A stretch of 18,455 nt of DNA, from contig CALQKL020000020.1 in assembly GCA_943331145.2 (NCBI GenBank), positions 1 to 18,455 on the forward strand, in the 5' to 3' direction. The translations under genes were made by a program, and so were the position numbers. This stretch comes from Chitinophaga pinensis. GTDB taxonomy: Bacteria; Bacteroidota; Bacteroidia; Chitinophagales; Chitinophagaceae. The notes under the pieces are model-generated. The model had not been told where the DNA came from and made no database searches. It saw only the letters and a program-made list of their open reading frames with translations. The first letter of the stretch is position 1. Every line of letters starts with the position of its first letter. Shown piece after piece: positions 13,921-18,455 of the stretch.

Positions 13921-15624
13921 CTATCTTACAAACTGGTAATTCCGTTCCGTTTTATTGCCTACCAAATCTGTAACAATTAGCTTTAAATTATGTTCACCAG
14001 GTTTGCATTTTTCATCAAATTCATAAACATATGCTTTGCCTTTATCATTGCTGCATAAAATCCATTCGCCATCGAGTAAGGCAGTAAAATTAGCGATGTC
14101 AACTGAATTGTCAGATACAGAAAAAGCAATTCTATTTAAGTTTTGCGCGTTGATTCCATTATGAAATCCACCAACTGGTACTATTACGGGAGGCGAAGTG
14201 TCTTTTAACAATTGATACGTGCCAAAATCCCTGAAACTAGCATTGTACCAACCTTTTTTAAAGATTGCTTTTTTAAATCGAGATTTACCATTAGCAACTT
14301 GTTTCATTACAATTTTGCTGGAATCTTCAATGGCAAAATCGCCTTTTATCCATGTTGGAAAATAACAATGAACTGGTATTTTATCATCTTGAATTTGAAA
14401 TATTTTCCCTGGCAATTCTTTTACTTTTACATGAAAAGAATCATACAAACAGCTGTCTTTTAAATAAACCCAAATGGATTCATTTTCAAAAACGTTAACC
14501 ATATTGGGTTGAAACAATTTTGCTGATTCTAATTTAATGGATTGTAATGGTGATTCACTTTTTGTTAAATCAAATTTTAATTCGGATTGATTTCCATTGG
14601 CATCACTCACTACAATATTAATTTCATGTGAATTGTTATCTGTTAACCTTATTAATCCATCTTCACCTTTTGCGGTTTTGTAAATTCCATTTTTATATCC
14701 TGGTAGTGGAGAAAGATGCTGCAAAAACGGTCCTCCAGATTCGTGTGTTTTATAATCAATATGTGCATTAAGATAACGGGTTGCATTGTAACCTGTGCTA
14801 TCCATTTCGAAGCCACTTATAGCTTTGTTATCGTAATAAATTTCAGCTCGATAAATTCCATTTTGATTGGAGGAGTTGGTATATCTATCAAAAGCCGTAA
14901 TGGCAAAGCTTACAACATCCGTATTAACCAAGATTTTTCCGCCTATAGGTTGATAAACGCCGTTTATTTTTTTTATTGGAAATATTTTTGGTGTTTGTTC
15001 GTAAGTACTCAATCGTCTATCGTAAACAGCCAATCGAAAAATGTCTGGTGTAACATTATCTTCAATAGGAAATCCATATAACAAAGGATTAAGTACTTTA
15101 TCCGTTTTGGTATCTCTAATTTCAAAATGAAGATGTGGGCCTTGCGAACCGCCAGTATTTCCGCTATATGCTATAAATTCTCCTTTTTTAACTGGAAACT
15201 TATTTGCAGAAATTTCTACTACGACTTTCCATTGTTTCAATTTATACTGCTGTTCGCGAATGTATTTTTCAAGTGTTGGATTAAAATCATTTAGGTGCGC
15301 ATATAAAGTAGTTGTTCCATTTGGATGATTGATATAAATAGCTCTTCCAAATCCGGTGGGATCAATATTGATTTTTGCTACATATCCATCAGCGGCAGCC
15401 AAAATGGGCATATTTTCCCTTGATTCTGTTCGGCAATCCAAACCCATATGGTAATGATTGGGACGGAGTTCACCGAAATTAGCCACGATGCCAATCTTGG
15501 CTTGTACAGGCCAAGTATAATAATTTTGAACGATGTTTTTTTCGGGAAAAAGTTGAGCAAAAATTGAACTCCTAAACGAAAGAAACAGAAAAATGAAAAG
15601 GAATATTTTTAAGCATTTTTTCAT
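13921..15624 (-). CDS. Secreted M23 family metallopeptidase
   Basis: Exported zinc endopeptidase expected to cut peptidoglycan cross-links or stems. A Sec signal peptide (MKKCLKIFLFIFLFLSFRSSIFA, in parts) occupies about 1-23. The LytM/M23 domain follows at about 40-180 with all active-site residues: H59 and D63 in HxxxD (HMGLD), H110 (LYAHL), and H164/H166 in GPHLHFE. The remaining 380 or so residues are beta-rich and poorly recognisable. The last part, around SPPVIVPVGGFHNG to the C-terminus (TDLVGNKTERNYQF), looks like an Ig-like or Big-type domain. A length of 567 aa with such a tail is usual for Bacteroidota M23 proteins. Possible roles are division or envelope remodelling; it could be a target of FtsEX, but nothing here proves that. 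Confidence 0.93.
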   Translation of the reverse strand: MKKCLKIFLFIFLFLSFRSSIFAQLFPEKNIVQNYYTWPVQAKIGIVANFGELRPNHYHMGLDCRTESRENMPILAAADGYVAKINIDPTGFGRAIYINHPNGTTTLYAHLNDFNPTLEKYIREQQYKLKQWKVVVEISANKFPVKKGEFIAYSGNTGGSQGPHLHFEIRDTKTDKVLNPLLYGFPIEDNVTPDIFRLAVYDRRLSTYEQTPKIFPIKKINGVYQPIGGKILVNTDVVSFAITAFDRYTNSSNQNGIYRAEIYYDNKAISGFEMDSTGYNATRYLNAHIDYKTHESGGPFLQHLSPLPGYKNGIYKTAKGEDGLIRLTDNNSHEINIVVSDANGNQSELKFDLTKSESPLQSIKLESAKLFQPNMVNVFENESIWVYLKDSCLYDSFHVKVKELPGKIFQIQDDKIPVHCYFPTWIKGDFAIEDSSKIVMKQVANGKSRFKKAIFKKGWYNASFRDFGTYQLLKDTSPPVIVPVGGFHNGINAQNLNRIAFSVSDNSVDIANFTALLDGEWILCSNDKGKAYVYEFDEKCKPGEHNLKLIVTDLVGNKTERNYQFVR

Positions 15625-15646
15625 GAGGGTAAAGGTAGAGAAATAA

Positions 15647-15691
15647 GAGGTTTAAGAGGTTCAATACGTTCAAAAAGTTCAAGAGGTTGGA
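15647..15691 (+). repeat. Five tandem 9-nt units (GTTCAA type)
   Basis: Consecutive units GAGGTTTAA, GAGGTTCAA, TACGTTCAA, AAAGTTCAA and GAGGTTGGA run without gaps, starting 22 bp upstream of the M23 peptidase ATG. The same motif recurs at 16600-16635. Confidence 0.7.
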
Positions 15692-15727
15692 ATTTCTTTA
15701 CAAACCAAGATTTTGGATTAATTAGGT

Positions 15728-15803
15728 TGCGCTATCCAGAATCAAATAAGTTTGTTGTTTGTTGTTGGAACCATGCGCTATTCAGAATCAAGTATCCAGC
15801 ATC
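15728..15803 (+). repeat. Direct repeat pair with AGTATCCAGCATC tail
   Basis: TGCGCTATCCAGAATCAA (15728-15745) recurs at 15774-15791 with one change, 46 bp further on. The second copy runs into AGTATCCAGCATC, also present at 13900-13912. This is part of the composite repeat region between the M23 peptidase and yceI genes. Confidence 0.6.
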
Positions 15804-15834
15804 AATTATCTCGTTTTGAAGTTCATTTTAATAG

Positions 15835-15854
15835 CCCACCGTTTCAACGGTGGG
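15835..15854 (+). repeat. REP-like palindrome, copy A
   Basis: CCCACCGTTTCAACGGTGGG with fully complementary 9-bp arms, directly preceded by TAATAG and followed by a TNNAGAG-type flank. Identical in the stem to the copy at 16731-16750. Confidence 0.85.
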
Positions 15855-15861
15855 TTAAGAG

Positions 15862-15895
15862 AAAAAAAAGACCATGAATCAACATGGTCATTTTT
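15862..15895 (-). terminator. Intrinsic terminator of the YceI gene
   Basis: A perfect 7-bp stem (GACCATG / CATGGTC, 15870-15876 and 15883-15889) is followed on the minus strand by eight T. On the plus strand ATTTTT follows, so it may work in both directions. It lies 27 bp after the yceI stop. Confidence 0.8.
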
Positions 15896-15915
15896 GAAAA
15901 TTTTGAGTGCATTTC

Positions 15916-16509
15916 TTATTTAGCAAGCGCCATTTCTAAGTTTACAGTAAAATCAATATCTGATCCTACAACAGCACCACCAGCTTCTGTAAGTGTATTC
16001 CATTTTAAACCATATTGTAAACGATTGATTGTTCCTGTAGCTTTGAACCCTGCTTTCGTATTGCCATATGGATCTTTTGTAGTACCACCATATTTTACAG
16101 AAAAGGTAACTTTTTTAGTTACATCTCTAATGGTTAAATTTCCAACAAGCTCATACATAGCACCTGATTTCTTTTTAAAAGAAGTACTTACAAAACTCAT
16201 ATTAGGAAATTTTTCAGCATTAAAGAAATCATCACCCTTTAGATGTCCATCGCGATTTGCATTATCCGTATTGATGCTATTTACATCAACAGTAAAATTT
16301 ATTTTTGCATCAGAAAAATCATCTTTTGTAGTCACCATATTGCCATCAAATATTTTAAAACTTCCATCAACTTCAGAAATTACCAAATGAGAAACGGTAA
16401 ATTTTATACCAGAATGCATTTTATCTACATTCCAAGTTTTTGCGGTTTGAGCAAATGAGCTTCCAATTAAAACAATTGACACAAACATTAGAGAAAATAA
16501 TTTTTTCAT
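15916..16509 (-). CDS. YceI family periplasmic lipid-binding protein
   Basis: Exported 197-aa lipocalin-like protein; relatives bind polyisoprenoid lipids such as quinone-type tails in a beta-barrel. A signal peptide of 20 residues ends in SSFA before QTAKTW. The family hallmark WNVDKMHSGIKFTVSHL follows at about 26-42, then alternating beta strands with the typical RDGHLKGDDFFNAEKFPNMSF and a C-terminal VGSDIDFTVNLEMALAK. Length and layout are normal. The gene is monocistronic by appearance: a strong terminator follows it and an exact -7 box lies 30 bp upstream. It is bracketed by copies of the same composite repeat. Whether it works with uppP or quinone lipids is speculation. Confidence 0.94.
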   Translation of the reverse strand: MKKLFSLMFVSIVLIGSSFAQTAKTWNVDKMHSGIKFTVSHLVISEVDGSFKIFDGNMVTTKDDFSDAKINFTVDVNSINTDNANRDGHLKGDDFFNAEKFPNMSFVSTSFKKKSGAMYELVGNLTIRDVTKKVTFSVKYGGTTKDPYGNTKAGFKATGTINRLQYGLKWNTLTEAGGAVVGSDIDFTVNLEMALAK

Positions 16510-16538
16510 GATTTTTTTTAATTTTTTAAATGAGAAAA

Positions 16539-16546
16539 CAAAAATA
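16539..16546 (-). promoter_or_regulatory. -7 element for yceI
   Basis: The minus strand reads TATTTTTG, an exact TAnnTTTG match, 29 bp before the ATG. A TTG occurs about 16 bp further upstream, closer than the usual 19-bp spacing. Confidence 0.4.
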
Positions 16547-16599
16547 TTGAATTTTCAATTCACAATAATAAATTGTTGTATGATGTTGGTTTGAAAGGA

Positions 16600-16635
16600 A
16601 ATGTTCAAGAGGTTCAATGAGTTCAAAAGGTTATT
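16600..16635 (+). repeat. Four tandem 9-nt units (GTTCAA type)
   Basis: AATGTTCAA, GAGGTTCAA, TGAGTTCAA, AAGGTTATT; the same period and wording as 15647-15691. It is followed by TTCATGTTCC, which recurs at 16781-16790 ahead of the next palindrome. Confidence 0.65.
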
Positions 16636-16730
16636 TCATGTTCCAATGATTAGCATTTAGAATCTTTAAATAAGTAGTTTGTTTGTTTTAAAAATTTACA
16701 AATTGTCCATTCTTTGAACATCTTTAATAG

Positions 16731-16750
16731 CCCACCGTTTCAACGGTGGG
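16731..16750 (+). repeat. REP-like palindrome, copy B
   Basis: Same 20-bp palindrome as copy A, directly preceded by TAATAG and, a few bases earlier, by CTTTGAACA, a flank shared with copy C. Confidence 0.85.
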
Positions 16751-16843
16751 TATAGAGGCATTAAAGGTTCAAAACGTTGATTCATGTTCCAAAAATCAGC
16801 AGTTTGAGTTGCAGATTGTTGTTTCTTTGAACACCCTTAATAG

Positions 16844-16863
16844 CCCACCTTTTCAACGGTGGG
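16844..16863 (+). repeat. REP-like palindrome, copy C (one stem mismatch)
   Basis: CCCACCTTTTCAACGGTGGG: one G-to-T change leaves a mismatch in the stem. The TAATAG tag and CTTTGAACA flank are retained. It lies 113 bp after copy B in the same orientation. Confidence 0.8.
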
Positions 16864-16884
16864 TGTAGAGAAATGACGTCGATC

Positions 16885-16922
16885 ACCATTAAACCAGCGA
16901 AGCGATTTAAACCGTTAAACCT
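16885..16922 (-). repeat. Fragment of the GTTTAA-type dispersed repeat
   Basis: Carries ACCATTAAACCAGCGAAGCG and then TTTAAACCGTTAAACCT, a rearranged version of the 51-bp repeat found 15.6 kb away next to leuS. It lies 32 bp upstream of the carB -33-like element. Confidence 0.6.
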
Positions 16923-16953
16923 CCGTGGTTCTAGCCTCCTTTCCAAAAATTAT

Positions 16954-16984
16954 TTTAATAAACAAGCTTTTACATTTACTTTTG
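16954..16984 (+). promoter_or_regulatory. Promoter of carB
   Basis: TACTTTTG (16977-16984) matches TAnnTTTG exactly. A 19-bp spacer separates it from TTTA (16954-16957), three of four bases of TTTG. The expected transcript leader is about 20 nt. No pyrimidine-linked attenuator is visible. Confidence 0.55.
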
Positions 16985-17010
16985 CACGCCACATTTTAAG
17001 GCGCTACATT

Positions 17011-18455
17011 ATGCCAAAAAACAACTCCATCCAATCAGTTTTAATTATCGGAAGCGGTCCAATTGTTATTGGTCAAGCTTGTGAATTTGATTACAGCGGT
17101 ACGCAAGCTGCTAGAAGCATTCGTGAAGAAGGGGTAAAAGTAATTCTCATCAACAGCAATCCGGCTACCATCATGACCGATCCAATGATGGCTGATCGTG
17201 TGTATTTATTGCCTTTGACTGTTGAAAGCATTGAGCAAATTTTAGAAGAAAATGAAATTGATGCTGTTTTGCCAACTATGGGGGGGCAAACTGCACTTAA
17301 TCTTTGTAAAGAAGTAGACGAGTTGGGCATTTGGGAAAAACACAATGTAAAACTTATTGGTGTAGATATAAAGGCCATTGACAAAGCTGAAGATCGTGAA
17401 AAATTCAGACAATGGATGATTGAAATGAACATTCCGGTATGCCCTGCTAGAACTGCAAACTCTTTTTTAGAAGGTAAAGAATTTGCTCAGGAAATCGGTT
17501 TCCCATTAGTAATCCGTCCGTCTTTTACTTTGGGTGGAAGTGGCGGTGGTATCGTTTTCAAAAAAGAAGAACTAGATGAAGCACTCCATAATGGTTTAAC
17601 TGCGTCTCCTATTCATGAAGTTTTGGTTGAAAAAGCGGTTTTGGGTTGGAAGGAATTTGAGTTAGAATTACTAAGAGACAATGCAGATAATGTGGTTATT
17701 ATTTGTACGGTTGAAAACTTCGACCCAATGGGCGTTCATACAGGAGATAGCATTACCGTTGCCCCAGCGATGACCTTATCTGATACCGCATACCAATTGA
17801 TGCGCAACACCGCAATCAGCATGATGCGTAATTTGGGCAATTTTGCAGGTGGATGTAATGTTCAGTTTGCATTAAATCCTCAAACCGAAGAAATCATCGT
17901 AGTAGAAATCAATCCTAGGGTTTCTCGTTCTTCAGCATTAGCTAGTAAAGCAACTGGTTATCCTATTGCAAAAATTGCGGCTAAATTGGCGCTTGGTTAC
18001 AACCTCGATGAACTTAAAAATCAAATCACACAATCTACATCTGCATATTTTGAGCCAGCTTTAGATTATGTTATTGTAAAAATACCACGCTGGAATTTTG
18101 ACAAATTTAAAGGTGCAAATGATACACTTGGGTTTCAAATGAAAAGCGTTGGCGAAGTAATGGGTATTGGACGCAGCTTTGCGGAAGCGATTCAAAAAGC
18201 TTGTCAAAGTTTGGAAAACGAAGCGGTTGGTTTGGGTTATTATGGCAAAAGCTTGATGCACACCGAAGAATTACTCGAATACATTAAAATTCCAAAATGG
18301 GATAGACTGTTTCGAATTAAAGATGCATTGATGGCTGGTGCAAGCGTTAAAAACATTTGCGAAAAAACCAAAATAGACCGCTGGTTTATCTACCAAATAC
18401 AAAAGATTTGTGACCTCGAAAAGCAAATACAAAATCACAATTTAAATACGCTTCC
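17011..18455 (+). CDS. carB: Carbamoyl-phosphate synthase large subunit, 3'-truncated by the window edge
   Basis: Makes carbamoyl phosphate from bicarbonate, ammonia (delivered from glutamine by CarA) and two ATP, for arginine and pyrimidine synthesis. The frame is open without a stop from ATG 17011 to the window end, 481 codons of the usual 930-1075. The N-terminal pre-ATP-grasp fold (about 8-120) shows GSGPIVIGQACEFDYSGTQA and NPATIMTDP. The first ATP-grasp domain (about 125-390) shows IRPSFTLGGSGGG, ENFDPMGVHTGDSITVAPAMTL, and EINPRVSRSSALASKATGYP. The start of the oligomerisation domain follows (KIPKWDRLFRIKDALMAG). The ATG sits about 27 bp after a good -7 element. carA is not adjacent upstream; yceI is, on the other strand. 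Confidence 0.96.
   Translation, partial: MPKNNSIQSVLIIGSGPIVIGQACEFDYSGTQAARSIREEGVKVILINSNPATIMTDPMMADRVYLLPLTVESIEQILEENEIDAVLPTMGGQTALNLCKEVDELGIWEKHNVKLIGVDIKAIDKAEDREKFRQWMIEMNIPVCPARTANSFLEGKEFAQEIGFPLVIRPSFTLGGSGGGIVFKKEELDEALHNGLTASPIHEVLVEKAVLGWKEFELELLRDNADNVVIICTVENFDPMGVHTGDSITVAPAMTLSDTAYQLMRNTAISMMRNLGNFAGGCNVQFALNPQTEEIIVVEINPRVSRSSALASKATGYPIAKIAAKLALGYNLDELKNQITQSTSAYFEPALDYVIVKIPRWNFDKFKGANDTLGFQMKSVGEVMGIGRSFAEAIQKACQSLENEAVGLGYYGKSLMHTEELLEYIKIPKWDRLFRIKDALMAGASVKNICEKTKIDRWFIYQIQKICDLEKQIQNHNLNTL

Larger units (their letters stand above)
16510..17010. other. Repeat-rich intergenic region between divergent yceI and carB
   Basis: No credible gene was found in these 501 bp. 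It contains promoter elements for yceI (minus) and carB (plus), a 9-nt tandem array, two REP-like palindromes about 110 bp apart, and a GTTTAA-type repeat fragment at 16885-16922. Confidence 0.8.

Noticed and set aside
15630..15637. TACCTTTA (minus strand) as a -7 promoter box for the M23 peptidase gene
   Set aside because: It lies 5 bp from the ATG, so transcription would begin inside the start codon region, and its last base differs from the consensus.
15647..15691. CRISPR-like array
   Set aside because: Units are 9 nt with no unique spacers, and no cas genes are present; this is simple tandem repetition.
17091..17432. 113-aa minus-strand reading frame within carB
   Set aside because: It is antisense to a highly conserved part of carB; a shadow frame.

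Overview
The window looks like a chromosomal segment of a low-GC member of the Bacteroidota, probably near the Chitinophagales. I infer this from AT-rich coding, A-rich rather than Shine-Dalgarno-like leaders, several exact matches to the Bacteroidota -7 promoter element TAnnTTTG, and the block leuS / ftsX / DUF3098 / uppP that is typical of the phylum. No phage, plasmid, CRISPR, tRNA or rRNA signal was seen.

Layout. 1-918 is the 3' part of an acyl-CoA dehydrogenase gene, convergent with leuS (1382-4120, minus). The 463 bp between them is packed with terminators and dispersed repeats, including an exact 51-bp duplication. Divergent from leuS is an envelope/division cluster on the plus strand: ftsX, a small DUF3098 membrane protein and uppP (undecaprenyl-diphosphatase). 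It is followed by a Kv-beta-type aldo/keto reductase and a YffB/Spx-like ArsC-family protein. The latter overlaps tail to tail with a HAD phosphatase gene (minus).

From 8644 to 13160 (minus) lies a tight three-gene signalling operon, read in the order FIST-domain sensor protein, then a 912-aa soluble histidine kinase with about five PAS-like domains, then a NarL/LuxR-type response regulator. The first two genes are 4 bp apart and the last two overlap by 11 bp. Its promoter region carries an exact -7 box and, upstream of it, a 16-bp dyad flanked by two direct ACTACGT repeats. This is the most system-like feature of the window: a likely ligand-sensing FIST protein feeding a cytoplasmic kinase.

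After it come bcp (thiol peroxidase), a secreted M23 metallopeptidase and a secreted YceI protein, all minus. The window ends in the first 481 codons of carB (plus), the large subunit of carbamoyl-phosphate synthase.

The non-coding DNA is the other notable part. Four copies of a 20-bp REP-like palindrome (core CCCACCGTTTCAACGGTGGG), each directly preceded by TAATAG, sit at 6.4, 15.8, 16.7 and 16.8 kb. Near yceI they are joined to 9-nt GTTCAA tandem arrays in a composite repeat present on both sides of that gene. One decayed palindrome lies just after uppP, where the usual Bacteroidota neighbour truB is absent.
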